The position numbers were made by a program, and so were the translations under genes. Source: Ruminococcus flavefaciens MA2007 (GTDB taxonomy: Bacteria; Bacillota; Clostridia; Oscillospirales; Ruminococcaceae). From it: DNA of 64,000 nucleotides. How positions within the stretch are numbered: position 1 is the first letter of the stretch; each line of letters begins with the position of its first letter. Below, in pieces: positions 26,941 to 35,013 of the stretch. The stretch spans positions 124,001-188,000 of the forward strand of contig NZ_JHXF01000010.1 in assembly GCF_000621845.1 (NCBI RefSeq). The letters are read 5' to 3'. Under the pieces are notes generated by a model. That model did not search any database. It was given only the letters and a program-made list of their open reading frames with translations, and was not told where the DNA came from.

Positions 26941-27397
26941 AATTATCGGAAAGCTCCTTTTCAAAACATATCATATCACACAGTTGAACACCTGCTTCGT
27001 ATATCGGGTGATCATAGTTATCAATAAAAAAGTTCTTGATAACGCCGCATTTTCTGAAGCCGCATTTTTCATAAAACGGAACAGTCAGCGGACTGTCACC
27101 TGTTCCGAGAATAAGTCTTTTGAAAGCGCCTGCGAATTTATTTTCAACATAAGAGATAAGCGCTCTGCCGAATCCTTGACGCTGAAATTTTTCAGATACA
27201 GCGATGTTTTTCAGTTCAAGGGTAAAATCTCCCTCGTCGGTAACTATGCAGACTGCACATACCGTATCGTCACTTTTCATTACGAAAAGCCTGCCGCGGT
27301 CAAGGTATTTCATTATCATTTCTTCCTGCTCATCGCCCAGCAGAAGAAGTTCCATATATTCGGATTTATGTGCTGATACTTCGGCTATTCGTATCAT
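26903..27397 (-). CDS. GNAT-family N-acetyltransferase
   Basis: A 164-residue acetyl-CoA-dependent acyltransferase. The acetyl-CoA loop is visible as NIAVSEKFQRQGFGRALISY near residues 63-82 (Q/RxxGxG/A pattern), followed by PLTVPFYEKCGF. The substrate is unknown. Its start overlaps the cdd stop by four bases. Confidence 0.83.
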   Translation of the reverse strand: MIRIAEVSAHKSEYMELLLLGDEQEEMIMKYLDRGRLFVMKSDDTVCAVCIVTDEGDFTLELKNIAVSEKFQRQGFGRALISYVENKFAGAFKRLILGTGDSPLTVPFYEKCGFRKCGVIKNFFIDNYDHPIYEAGVQLCDMICFEKELSDNYGTDRESIAEIR

Positions 27398-27786
27398 TTC
27401 ATGCTGTCCTCGTTGAAGCGTTTGGGAAGAAAATCAGAGAGGCTGTATTCGCCGTCGGAGAGAATTATCCTGAAACTGTCGCCGCAAAATTCGCTTAATA
27501 CCTGTAAGCAGGCTCCGCAGGGAAAGCATGGCTTGGAGAAATCATCGTTTCCGCTTCCTGCGATAGCGATCGCTTCAAAATCGGTATATCCCTCGGAGAC
27601 TGCCTTGAATACAGCAGTACGCTCGGCGCATATAGTCAATGAGTAAGAGGCATTTTCAATATTGCAGCCTGTAAATACTCTGCCGTCAGATGTGAGAAGA
27701 GCTGCTCCCACAGTGAAATGAGAGTAGTTGGAATATGATTTTTCGGCAGCCTTTACAGCTGCTGCATAGAGCTCGTCATTGCTCAT
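27394..27786 (-). CDS. cdd: cytidine deaminase
   Basis: Zinc enzyme deaminating cytidine and deoxycytidine to the uridines for pyrimidine salvage (130 residues). The zinc/catalytic motifs are CAERTAVFKA (C and catalytic E) and PCFPCGACLQVL (CxxC), with the substrate loop FTGCNIENASY. Complete; starts four bases after the DUF896 gene. Confidence 0.95.
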   Translation of the reverse strand: MSNDELYAAAVKAAEKSYSNYSHFTVGAALLTSDGRVFTGCNIENASYSLTICAERTAVFKAVSEGYTDFEAIAIAGSGNDDFSKPCFPCGACLQVLSEFCGDSFRIILSDGEYSLSDFLPKRFNEDSMK

Positions 27787-27790
27787 GGAC

Positions 27791-28003
27791 TCACCTTCCC
27801 TTGCCTACCTTACGCTTTTTGCCGTCAGGCGTCATAATGTATGTGTTTTCAAGCTGTGCAGCGAGATTGCCTGTTACAGCTCTTCTGTATTCGTTTCTGA
27901 GCTCGGTCTGTTCAGCCTTTTCAGCTTCTGTAAGTCCCTCAGACTTGGATTTGTGAGCAAGCTCGTTGATACGATCAATTTTTTTCTGATCCAATTTAAA
28001 CAC
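27791..28003 (-). CDS. DUF896 (YnzC/YneB-type) small protein
   Basis: A 70-residue helical protein of the DUF896 family: RINELAHKSKSEGLTEAE then QTELRNEYRRAVTGNLAAQL. Homologues in Firmicutes are often linked to SOS or cell-division genes, with no proven activity. It is the first gene of the minus-strand unit and has a good promoter. Confidence 0.85.
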   Translation of the reverse strand: MFKLDQKKIDRINELAHKSKSEGLTEAEKAEQTELRNEYRRAVTGNLAAQLENTYIMTPDGKKRKVGKGR

Positions 28004-28024
28004 TCCTATAATGATATATTTTAT

Positions 28025-28053
28025 ATTGTAACATGGATTCGCAGTAATTTCAA
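28025..28053 (-). promoter_or_regulatory. promoter of the DUF896-cdd unit
   Basis: TTGAAA and TACAAT separated by 17 bases on minus, about 20 bases before the DUF896 gene. Confidence 0.65.
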
Positions 28054-28062
28054 GTATTGGAC

Positions 28063-28091
28063 TGGATTTTTAGCTTATATTATGATATAAT
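28063..28091 (+). promoter_or_regulatory. candidate promoter of the SDR gene
   Basis: TATAAT at 28086 with a weak TGGATT 17 bases upstream. The -10 is good and the -35 poor. Confidence 0.45.
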
Positions 28092-28124
28092 TACTTTAAA
28101 TAACGCTTTAGTAAGGAGAAATAT

Positions 28125-28829
28125 ATGAAAAAGGCACTTGTTACAGGCGGAGCAGGCGGTATCGGTGAAGCAATATGCCAACGTCTTGCGGCTGACGGAT
28201 ATTTTGTATATGTAAACTACGCTCATTCAGCTGAAAAAGCAAAGAAAATCGCAGAGGACATAGGTGGAGAAGCGGTCTGCTTCGATGTTTCGGACGTTAA
28301 TGCTGTAAAAGAAGCGTTTAATACTATCGGAAAGCTCGATCTTCTCGTAAATAATGCGGGAGTTTCGGATATCGACCTTTTTACGGCAATTTCGCAGGAT
28401 TCAGCTGATAAAATACTGAATATAAATCTTAAAGGCGCTATGAACTGCGCAAGAGCAGCTCTGCCATATATGATCAATGAAAAATCAGGAAACATCATCA
28501 ATATTTCCTCAATGTGGGGACAGTGCGGAGCTTCCTGCGAGGTTGACTATTCTGCTTCAAAGGCAGGAATGATAGGCTTTACAAAGGCTCTTGCCAAGGA
28601 AGTTGCACCGTCGGGGATACGTGTGAACTGTGTATCTCCTGGATTTATAATGACGGAAATGAACAGCCGCTTCTCGGACGAAGATCTGGAGCTTATAAAG
28701 GAAGATATCCCGCTCGGGATATTTGGTGAGCCGCGACATATCGCAGACGCAGTTGCATTTCTTGCATCGGGAAGCGCTGAATACATTACAGGTCAGGTTC
28801 TCGCTGTAAACGGCGGAATGGTGATTTGA
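28125..28829 (+). CDS. short-chain dehydrogenase/reductase
   Basis: A 234-residue classical SDR resembling FabG/YmfI. The nucleotide-binding LVTGGAGGIGEAICQRL is at residues 5-21, NNAGVS at 77, and the catalytic Ser-Tyr-Lys in NISSMWGQCG and DYSASKAG. The C-terminus ends AEYITGQVLAVNGGMVI, typical of 3-oxoacyl-ACP reductases. No fatty-acid genes are nearby, so the substrate stays open. The HD gene follows within ten bases. Confidence 0.87.
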   Translation: MKKALVTGGAGGIGEAICQRLAADGYFVYVNYAHSAEKAKKIAEDIGGEAVCFDVSDVNAVKEAFNTIGKLDLLVNNAGVSDIDLFTAISQDSADKILNINLKGAMNCARAALPYMINEKSGNIINISSMWGQCGASCEVDYSASKAGMIGFTKALAKEVAPSGIRVNCVSPGFIMTEMNSRFSDEDLELIKEDIPLGIFGEPRHIADAVAFLASGSAEYITGQVLAVNGGMVI

Positions 28830-28839
28830 GGTGATAAGT

Positions 28840-29424
28840 ATGAAAGAAAGACTTGAAAAGCAGATCAATTTTATATTAGAACTGGATAAAATGAAGAATC
28901 TGTACCGTCAGACCTACGTACTTCATGAGGACAGAAAGGAAAACGACGCAGAGCACAGCTGGCATATCGCAATAATGGCGATATTGCTGTCAGAATATGC
29001 AAATTCGGAGATAGATACTGCAAAGGTCATAAAAATGCTGCTTCTGCATGATGTTATTGAGATAGACGCAGGCGATACATACTGCTATGACGCTGTCGGA
29101 AACTCCACTAAGGCTGAGCGTGAAGAAAAGGCTGCACGAAGAATATTCGGACTTCTGCCCGAAGATCAGTGCACAGAGTTTTATGAGCTTTGGCGCGAAT
29201 TTGAGGACAGCGTCACTAAAGAAGCTCGATTTGCAGCTGTTCTTGACCGTTTGCAGCCTCTTATGCTCAATTACACTAAAGGCGGTATTTCATGGCAGGA
29301 ACATGGTATACATAAAGAACAGGTACTAAAGAGAAATGAGAATTACTTCGGTGAAGCTGATGAGCTTGCAGAGCTTATCAGATCGGTTATTGATGATGCG
29401 GAAAAGAAGGGATGGCTCAAATAG
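28840..29424 (+). CDS. HD-domain protein, YfbR/HDDC2-like
   Basis: A 194-residue HD phosphohydrolase. Metal motifs: ENDAEHSWHIAIMA near residue 33 and KMLLLHDVIEIDAGD near 67, the arrangement of the HDDC2/YfbR 5'-deoxynucleotidase group. It may hydrolyse deoxynucleoside monophosphates, as family members do. Start ATG 28840 follows GAGGTGAT; an in-frame GTG at 28831 overlaps that site. Co-transcribed with the SDR. Confidence 0.83.
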   Translation: MKERLEKQINFILELDKMKNLYRQTYVLHEDRKENDAEHSWHIAIMAILLSEYANSEIDTAKVIKMLLLHDVIEIDAGDTYCYDAVGNSTKAEREEKAARRIFGLLPEDQCTEFYELWREFEDSVTKEARFAAVLDRLQPLMLNYTKGGISWQEHGIHKEQVLKRNENYFGEADELAELIRSVIDDAEKKGWLK

Positions 29425-29520
29425 CTGTGCGCAAAATGCACAAATTTCATCTGCTGTTGCCGTACACTATTACTAAAGCGCTGAATTTCGTGAACAAACG
29501 GTGATATTTCTTTTGATAAC

Positions 29521-29549
29521 TTGAAGTTTATGGCGTATTATGTTATATT
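29521..29549 (+). promoter_or_regulatory. candidate promoter of the LTA-synthase-like gene
   Basis: TTGAAG and TATATT 17 bases apart; an overlapping alternative (TTGATA-17-TATTAT) exists eight to nine bases upstream. Confidence 0.45.
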
Positions 29550-29606
29550 TATAATGTTAGATAATATAAATACCAGTATTTGTGTTTGAAAAAGGATGAT
29601 AACAGT

Positions 29607-31544
29607 ATGAAGAAAAAAATAAATGTGAACGTCGATGTATCTGATGAAAAAGATAAAAAGACGTTTATAAAAGATATAAACGATCCTATAGAGGCTGCTA
29701 TTGAACCAAAATCAGAAGGTAAGGAGCATTTTTCACGATTCAGGAGATTCAATCAGAAGCGCGAGGAAAATACGGCTAAGTATCATAAATTCAATTCGCT
29801 TCTTATGCTTGTCTTCCCTATTTTTATCTGCTTTATGGCGGAGATAAATCAGGGAAAGTACATAAAGCCGTTCCTTGTTTTTGCTGCTGACCGACCTACT
29901 GTTATTCTGTTCGATATTCTTCTGACGGCGGTAGTTTTTGCTTTCTTCCTTGGCATTTTCAAAAAAGGCTGGATCGCTATGCTTGCTCATAGTATTTTAT
30001 ATATGGCGCTGAGTACAACTGAGCTTTTTAAATACGGAACTAACGGAAATCATCTTATTCTTTCTGATATGAAGCTTCTCAGGAGCGTAAAAAGCCTTAC
30101 TTCCTTTGCCTATATCAAGATAACGCCGAGGCTTCTTATCTATTATGCCATAGTTTTGCTTTTTGTTACTGTGGCTATGTACTTTAATCCGAAATTAAAA
30201 GCAACTCCTATGCGCAGAGTGGCTATTTGCTGCGGCTGCCTGCTGCCGTTTGCAGCACTTGTGGTCCTGCCTGCATTTTACAATCCTGTATACAAGACTT
30301 TCAAGGTTGACACAACAAGTGCAACTAACGCATTCAAGCTCAATGAAAAATTTGATAATAACCGTTTTCTTGCCTTCCTTGTTCAGACTGCAAGCGAAAG
30401 CTATTCCAACAGAATAGTTGTTCCTGAGGACTACAGCGAGGAGTACATTGATGAAATAATGGATATCCCTGTTGATACAGACGAGGACTTCAATGGTGGC
30501 AAAAAGCCCAATGTTATCGTTATAATGAGCGAATCATACGCTGATTTCCGTGCTTTTGACCAGCTCAATATTGATAAGAAATACTATCAGAAATTTGACA
30601 ATGCCATATCCGAAGGTCAAGGCGGAATCGCTATCACACCTACTTATGCAAGCTGGACTGTACGCTCTGAGTTTGAGCTGCTTTTCGGTCTCCCTGTAAG
30701 AGGTCTCAATACTCCTAATATGCCGCAGAGAGAGCTTGCTGACCGTGCACAGCCTGCACTTGCTCAGTATTATAAGGCATGGGGCTACAATACTGTTTAC
30801 GTTCACCCGTTCCAGAGCACTTTCTACAGCAGATCAAGAATATACGGACATTTTGGTTTTGAAAAGATGATATTCCACGATGATTCGACCAATACTACGG
30901 ATTTTACCGTTCCTGTTGAGCATTTTGGTACATATGTGGACGATTCAACTGTATTTGACCAGATAATCAAAGAGATAAAGACTTCAAAGAAGCCTGTTTA
31001 TCTCCATACTACAACAATGCAGAATCATCAGCCCTATGATCAGGGGGATGATCCTGAAGATGAATTCGGCAATTATCTTACATGGATCAGTCATACAAAT
31101 GACGGTCTTGAAAAGTTCCTTTCGGAGCTTGATGATATAAAGGAACCTACACTTGTTTTCTTTGTAGGAGATCATTTCCCGTCACTGAGAGGAGAAACAA
31201 GCGTATATAACCAGCTTGGACTTACAGGTACTAACTGTGATACTCTTTATCAGCAGAAATATTTCTTCTGGAGCAATTATGACGCTGATTTCTCCTATAT
31301 TCCTGAAAATGAGGTCTCATTCTTCTATATTCCGTATGTTATCCTCAATATCATTGACGCTCCAAGAGATGCCTTTATTGAAAAGATGAACGGATTCATG
31401 GAAAGCCTGCCTGTGTACTCTAATGAGTATAACAGCGAGATTCCGAGAAACGAAGAGCTGGATATTCTTACTCTCGACAGAGTTGTAATGGAGGAGTATT
31501 CCCCTTCGCCTATTCCCGAAGAAGAACTTACTACTCAGGATTAA
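29607..31544 (+). CDS. LTA synthase-family sulfatase-domain membrane protein
   Basis: A 645-residue protein: Lys/Asp-rich cytoplasmic N-terminus (1-60), five membrane helices (about 65-235), then an extracellular sulfatase/alkaline-phosphatase-fold domain. The metal motif NVIVIMSESYADFRAF lies near residue 295, the likely catalytic threonine in WTVRSEFELL near 345, and VFFVGDHFPSLRG near 520. LtaS-type enzymes move glycerol phosphate from phosphatidylglycerol to a growing surface polymer; related enzymes modify other glycans, so the polymer is uncertain. Start 29607 follows AAGGATG. Confidence 0.87.
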   Translation: MKKKINVNVDVSDEKDKKTFIKDINDPIEAAIEPKSEGKEHFSRFRRFNQKREENTAKYHKFNSLLMLVFPIFICFMAEINQGKYIKPFLVFAADRPTVILFDILLTAVVFAFFLGIFKKGWIAMLAHSILYMALSTTELFKYGTNGNHLILSDMKLLRSVKSLTSFAYIKITPRLLIYYAIVLLFVTVAMYFNPKLKATPMRRVAICCGCLLPFAALVVLPAFYNPVYKTFKVDTTSATNAFKLNEKFDNNRFLAFLVQTASESYSNRIVVPEDYSEEYIDEIMDIPVDTDEDFNGGKKPNVIVIMSESYADFRAFDQLNIDKKYYQKFDNAISEGQGGIAITPTYASWTVRSEFELLFGLPVRGLNTPNMPQRELADRAQPALAQYYKAWGYNTVYVHPFQSTFYSRSRIYGHFGFEKMIFHDDSTNTTDFTVPVEHFGTYVDDSTVFDQIIKEIKTSKKPVYLHTTTMQNHQPYDQGDDPEDEFGNYLTWISHTNDGLEKFLSELDDIKEPTLVFFVGDHFPSLRGETSVYNQLGLTGTNCDTLYQQKYFFWSNYDADFSYIPENEVSFFYIPYVILNIIDAPRDAFIEKMNGFMESLPVYSNEYNSEIPRNEELDILTLDRVVMEEYSPSPIPEEELTTQD

Positions 31545-31554
31545 GGAGCAAACT

Positions 31555-31944
31555 ATGAAAGAACTTACAAAAGGAATCACAGGAACATCTGAACTGACTG
31601 TTTCAGACAGCGAGCTTGCAGTAAATGTAGGCAGCGGCAGTCTTGAAGTCTTCGCTACTCCTGTAATGGTAATGCTTATGGAAAAAGCGGCTTGCAGCTG
31701 TATTTCCGAATACCTTGAGGGCGATGAAACAACTGTCGGCACTGAGATGAATGTAAAGCATATATCTGCAACACCAAAGAATATGAAAGTCTGCGCAGAA
31801 GCAGAGCTTATCGAGATAAATGGCAGAGAACTTGTTTTTTCTGTAAAAGCTTATGATGAAGCAGGAGACATCGGTGAGGGAATACATAAACGCTTCCTTG
31901 TTTATGGCGAGAAATTCACTGCTAAAACTTACTCAAAGATATAA
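31555..31944 (+). CDS. FlK-like hotdog thioesterase
   Basis: A 129-residue hotdog-fold protein of the fluoroacetyl-CoA-thioesterase-like group (VFATPVMVMLMEKAACSCI; TTVGTEMNVKHISATP). The Thr-Glu-His type residues of FlK are approximately in place (T42, E47, H73 region), but the natural acyl-CoA is unknown; most homologues do not see fluoroacetate. It follows the LTA-synthase-like gene by ten bases and ends at a shared terminator. Confidence 0.82.
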   Translation: MKELTKGITGTSELTVSDSELAVNVGSGSLEVFATPVMVMLMEKAACSCISEYLEGDETTVGTEMNVKHISATPKNMKVCAEAELIEINGRELVFSVKAYDEAGDIGEGIHKRFLVYGEKFTAKTYSKI

Positions 31945-31948
31945 AATA

Positions 31949-31977
31949 AAAAGTTCACTCATTTCGAGTGAACTTTT
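31949..31977. terminator. bidirectional terminator
   Basis: AAAGTTCACTC/GAGTGAACTTT with a five-base loop and A/T flanks, between the thioesterase gene (plus) and htrA (minus). Confidence 0.85.
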
Positions 31978-31980
31978 CTT

Positions 31981-33441
31981 TTAGTTTTCTGAAGTGTTTG
32001 GATCACTTTTGGGATCTTTCATATCCTCGGATACATATTTTACTTCCTGCAGGGTTACTTTTATTTTGATATCTCTTCCGTTTCGGGATACTGTAATGGT
32101 AACTGTGTCCCCTGCTTTATATTTATCTCTTATTTCGTTAAGTTCCTGAGCAGTTGATACTGCTTCACCTTCGATGTCGATTATTACGTCTCCGATCTCG
32201 ATTCCTGCAAGATCGGCAGCACTTCCCTCCTGAACAGTTCTTACATAAACGCCTACAGGAATGTTCCAGTAACGGGACTGAGCTTCACTGATATCGTTTG
32301 TAGTGATACCGATCCGAGGTCTACCTGTAACGTATTTATAATTGATAAGGTCATCTATTATGGCTTTAGCTTCCTTTATAGGAATAGCAAAGCAGAGACC
32401 TTCAACACTTGCCAGATTGCTGCTGTAGCTTGTTGACATTTTTGCGGAGTTTATACCTATTACCTGTCCGCAGCTGTTGAGAAGAGGGCCGCCTGAGTTA
32501 CCGCTGTTTATAGCTGCGTCTGTCTGTATAAGGTTCATTTTTCTTGCGTTTATGTCTATTTTTCTGTTTAATGCGGAAACGATTCCACTTGTAACTGTTC
32601 CGAACAGGTCAAATCCGAGAGGATTGCCGACAGCGATAACGAGCTCGCCGACTCTCAGATCTTCGCTGTCACCGAGAACAGCTGGTTTTAATCCTTTTTC
32701 GTTGACTTTAAGGACTGCAATATCAGTATCGGGATCGAAAGCAATTATACTTGCTTCGTGCTCTGATTCATCGCTGAACAGAACTGAAACTTCAGCAGCT
32801 TTGCCTGCCTTGTATTCCTCGTCGTAAACAACATGAGAGTTTGTAACGATATATCCGTCTTCAGTGATTATGAAGCCTGTTCCTGTTGCTCTGAACTGCT
32901 GTGTTTGCGGCTGAGGATTCCAGCCCCATATGCTGAAAGGCTGTTCCTGTTCGTACTCAAAGGTCGAAGCTACGCCTACGACTGACGGCATAATAGAATC
33001 AACTATATCGGGGAGTGGTTTTGCGTCCGACCTTGAAGCGAGCTCTATCAGACTTGGCAATGGTTTCTTATCGGTATCCTTTGGCTTCTCTTCATCGACT
33101 ATTTTTGTAACTGTGCGTGATGGATCACCAGTGTATTCGGCTACCAATTCGTCTTTGGTAACGCTTAAAAACTTATATACCTTTACTCCACAGGCACATA
33201 ATACCGCAACCGCGAGGACAGCAACTGCGCTCCTCAGGATAATATTTACCTTCCTTTTTGAAGATTTTGAAGTGTTTTCAGAAGTAAAAGCATATGATGA
33301 ACCTGAATCAAACTGGGCTTCACTATTGCTTGATCTGTAGTCAAAAGAATTCTCGGTCTTGTCAGAAGAGTTGCTGCCAAATATATCACTTGATGTACTG
33401 CCTGATGACAGATGATCTCTATCATTGTAATTGTCTGACAT
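31981..33441 (-). CDS. htrA: HtrA/DegP-like serine protease
   Basis: A 486-residue membrane-anchored quality-control protease. A Ser/Asn-rich cytoplasmic N-terminus (1-65) precedes one membrane helix (about 68-90). The trypsin domain has the catalytic triad in YIVTNSHVVYD, DPDTDIAVLKV and INSGNSGGPLLN. A single C-terminal PDZ domain follows (GVYVRTVQEGSAADLAGIE). This is the Gram-positive HtrA layout with cytoplasmic tail and one PDZ. It is transcribed alone. Confidence 0.95.
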   Translation of the reverse strand: MSDNYNDRDHLSSGSTSSDIFGSNSSDKTENSFDYRSSNSEAQFDSGSSYAFTSENTSKSSKRKVNIILRSAVAVLAVAVLCACGVKVYKFLSVTKDELVAEYTGDPSRTVTKIVDEEKPKDTDKKPLPSLIELASRSDAKPLPDIVDSIMPSVVGVASTFEYEQEQPFSIWGWNPQPQTQQFRATGTGFIITEDGYIVTNSHVVYDEEYKAGKAAEVSVLFSDESEHEASIIAFDPDTDIAVLKVNEKGLKPAVLGDSEDLRVGELVIAVGNPLGFDLFGTVTSGIVSALNRKIDINARKMNLIQTDAAINSGNSGGPLLNSCGQVIGINSAKMSTSYSSNLASVEGLCFAIPIKEAKAIIDDLINYKYVTGRPRIGITTNDISEAQSRYWNIPVGVYVRTVQEGSAADLAGIEIGDVIIDIEGEAVSTAQELNEIRDKYKAGDTVTITVSRNGRDIKIKVTLQEVKYVSEDMKDPKSDPNTSEN

Positions 33442-33556
33442 ACTGCTCGTCCTTTCTACATAAAGTCACTATTTTATATTATAAACATTTTTGTGATAAA
33501 TATATGATAACATAAAGAAAAATACAAATTTATATATTGTATCTCTGTATTCAACA

Positions 33557-34189
33557 GAAAAGCCCCGACAGATTTACATCGGGGCTTAAAAAATTCTGTT
33601 TTTTTAATAATATAAAGCGACTTTCATCACTTTGCTAAATTACCCTTTGGACTCACCCTTTCGGATTAGATATTCAATGTGTACCACTTTTTCATGTACA
33701 TCATTCCTTTTCTTCAAAAGTAATTAAGCGATGTAGTTTTTCTCCATTGGAATCACCTATAAAGTTGTATTTATCCGATCTGATCCTCGGATAGTTGCAA
33801 TTTCATAAAGTAATAACCTATCTTCTCATTGGACTCTACCTCTTGTGAAAGATTTTTTCGCAATATATCTAAAGACTCATTGTCGAAATTTCAGATAACT
33901 CTGTATCTAAATATGTTGGACATGAAGCCGTTTAGATCAGCAATACGTCAGCCTTGTAATCGAATTATAAAGCCATATTGAGCTATTTTCAATGGAACAA
34001 GCACGAAGCCTATATTCCCTTTTTCACTGAATCCAATTACTCAGCAAGCCCGCCGGCTTCACGCAGCTGTGCGAACTTTTCTTCCATTGGACTCACACTC
34101 CCTTCCGCGTATTATCATTTACATTGAGGCTTTCACCTCAGTCCAAGTAAATACAGCTTGGATCGCTCATCTGAGCTCTCCTTTTCTTT
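33557..34189 (-). ncRNA. candidate long structured non-coding RNA (about 630 nt)
   Basis: A gene-free stretch with a strong promoter at 34196-34224 and a terminator at its other end. No frame codes for a plausible protein. The minus-strand transcript can form many local hairpins: GCTCA/TGAGC, CCAAG/CTTGG and TGAGG/CCTCA in the first 60 bases, AAGCC/GGCTT inside CAGC/GCTG near 34036-34072, ATCCGA/TCGGAT near 33775-33795, and a GAAA-loop hairpin TCC-GAAA-GGG near 33658. A GTGAGTCCAATGGA-like motif occurs four times. A few tiny frames with ribosome sites exist (10 and 16 codons near the 5' end), so a peptide-coding leader cannot be excluded. It matches none of RNase P, tmRNA, SRP RNA, T-box or M-box that I can recognise; the size is like ROOL, GOLLD or OLE RNAs. 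Confidence 0.6.
33559..33588. terminator. terminator of the long ncRNA
   Basis: Nine-base stem AAGCCCCGA/TCGGGGCTT with a ten-base loop, followed on minus by TTCTGTTG. It lies between the ncRNA candidate and the htrA promoter region. Confidence 0.75.
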
Positions 34190-34195
34190 GATTAT

Positions 34196-34224
34196 ATATT
34201 ACCACATTTCTTGTGCATTGTCAA
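34196..34224 (-). promoter_or_regulatory. promoter of the long ncRNA
   Basis: Consensus TTGACA, a 17-base spacer ending in TGG, and TAATAT on minus. No gene of normal size lies downstream for about 730 bases, until htrA. Confidence 0.85.
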
Positions 34225-34333
34225 TAGAAATCACATAATTATCACGGAACTTTAGTGTAATTCGGCGTATATCACAATGAAAGTTACTTCCCATTGACAA
34301 TTTTATCAATAAACTTATTACTCAATTTCCCTC

Positions 34334-34362
34334 TTGATTTTTTTACTGTATTAGTGTATAAT
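34334..34362 (+). promoter_or_regulatory. promoter of the DUF1292 gene
   Basis: TTGATT and TATAAT separated by 17 bases, about 40 bases before the gene. Confidence 0.7.
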
Positions 34363-34400
34363 TAAAACATCAAATAGCGTAAGCTGGAATGGAGAATACT

Positions 34401-34691
34401 ATGTCAGAAATGAATGAATACACACCTGAGCTCTTTGAGCTTATAGATGAAGAAGGAAATAAAAAACAGTTTGAACTTTTTGATTGCGCAGAGATCGAGG
34501 GCGAGCAGTATTTTGCTATGCTTCCTGCCGTTGAAGATGATGATTTCCTTAACTCCGACTGTGAGCTCGTTATACTTAAATCCATAGAAGAGGACGGAGA
34601 AGAGATCCTTGCTTCTATTGATGATGACGACGAGTTTGAAACGGTTTCTGCATTCTTTATGGAAAGATTACAGGACGCCCTTGAAGAATAA
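34401..34691 (+). CDS. DUF1292 (YrzB-like) protein
   Basis: A 96-residue very acidic protein of the DUF1292 family: FELIDEEGNKKQFELFDCAE, then EQYFAMLPAVEDDDF and LVILKSIEEDGEEILASI. In Firmicutes it often sits next to yrrK and yrzL; here it stands alone before the 6S RNA candidate. Function unknown. The start 34401 has GGAG six bases upstream; the ATG at 34389 would use that site as coding sequence. Confidence 0.85.
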   Translation: MSEMNEYTPELFELIDEEGNKKQFELFDCAEIEGEQYFAMLPAVEDDDFLNSDCELVILKSIEEDGEEILASIDDDDEFETVSAFFMERLQDALEE

Positions 34692-34733
34692 GACAATTTC
34701 ATCAAATTTTAATAATTTTACATAGATTTGCTA

Positions 34734-34762
34734 TTGATTTTTTGAAATCTTTATGGTATAAT
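34734..34762 (+). promoter_or_regulatory. promoter of the 6S RNA candidate
   Basis: TTGATT and TATAAT at 17-base spacing with TGG before the -10 (extended -10). Confidence 0.75.
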
Positions 34763-34768
34763 ATATAT

Positions 34769-34964
34769 AGAAAAAGAAAATATTCTGCCTTGTTCGGGTA
34801 AATATAGTTTTTATAATCCAACACATAATTCAAGGGAATTCAGCTCCGTATGTGGACTGCAGACCTCCCGCTTTGCGGACGAAGGGAGCGAGAAGCATAA
34901 GGGCGGGTACCCACCTGCTTCGTGCGGGTTTTATGCACTATATGACGGCAAGGCGGATTTTTTT
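34769..34964 (+). ncRNA. ssrS: probable 6S RNA
   Basis: A promoter-driven non-coding unit of about 190 bases. CTGCCTTG at 34785 pairs with CAAGGCGG at 34949-34956 to close the molecule, and the long rod between is interrupted by a bubble: ATCCAACACATA faces TATGTGGA, CTCCCGC/GCGGA, GGGTACCCACCTG, and CCTGCTTCGTGCGGG. A T run follows the closing stem. Length, closing stem and rod shape agree with 6S RNA, which binds sigma-A RNA polymerase by mimicking an open promoter. The assignment is by pattern, not by a covariance search. Confidence 0.7.
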
Positions 34965-34972
34965 ACCTAAAT

Positions 34973-35008
34973 AAAAAACGGTTTCCATACATTGGAAACC
35001 GTTTTTTT
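34973..35008. terminator. bidirectional terminator
   Basis: A long perfect stem AAAAAACGGTTTCCA and its complement with a short loop, at the end of nrdG and just behind the 6S candidate. Confidence 0.85.
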
Positions 35009-35013
35009 GTGTT

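Noticed and set aside
33557-34189. RNase P RNA, tmRNA, SRP RNA, T-box, cobalamin or M-box element
   Set aside because: None of their conserved cores (for example GAGGAAAGTCC, a tRNA-like end, AGGGTGGNACCGCG) is present.
34769-34964. SRP RNA or tmRNA instead of 6S
   Set aside because: No GGTCAGG...GGAAGCAGCC apical loop and no tRNA-like ends; a closed rod with bubble fits 6S better.
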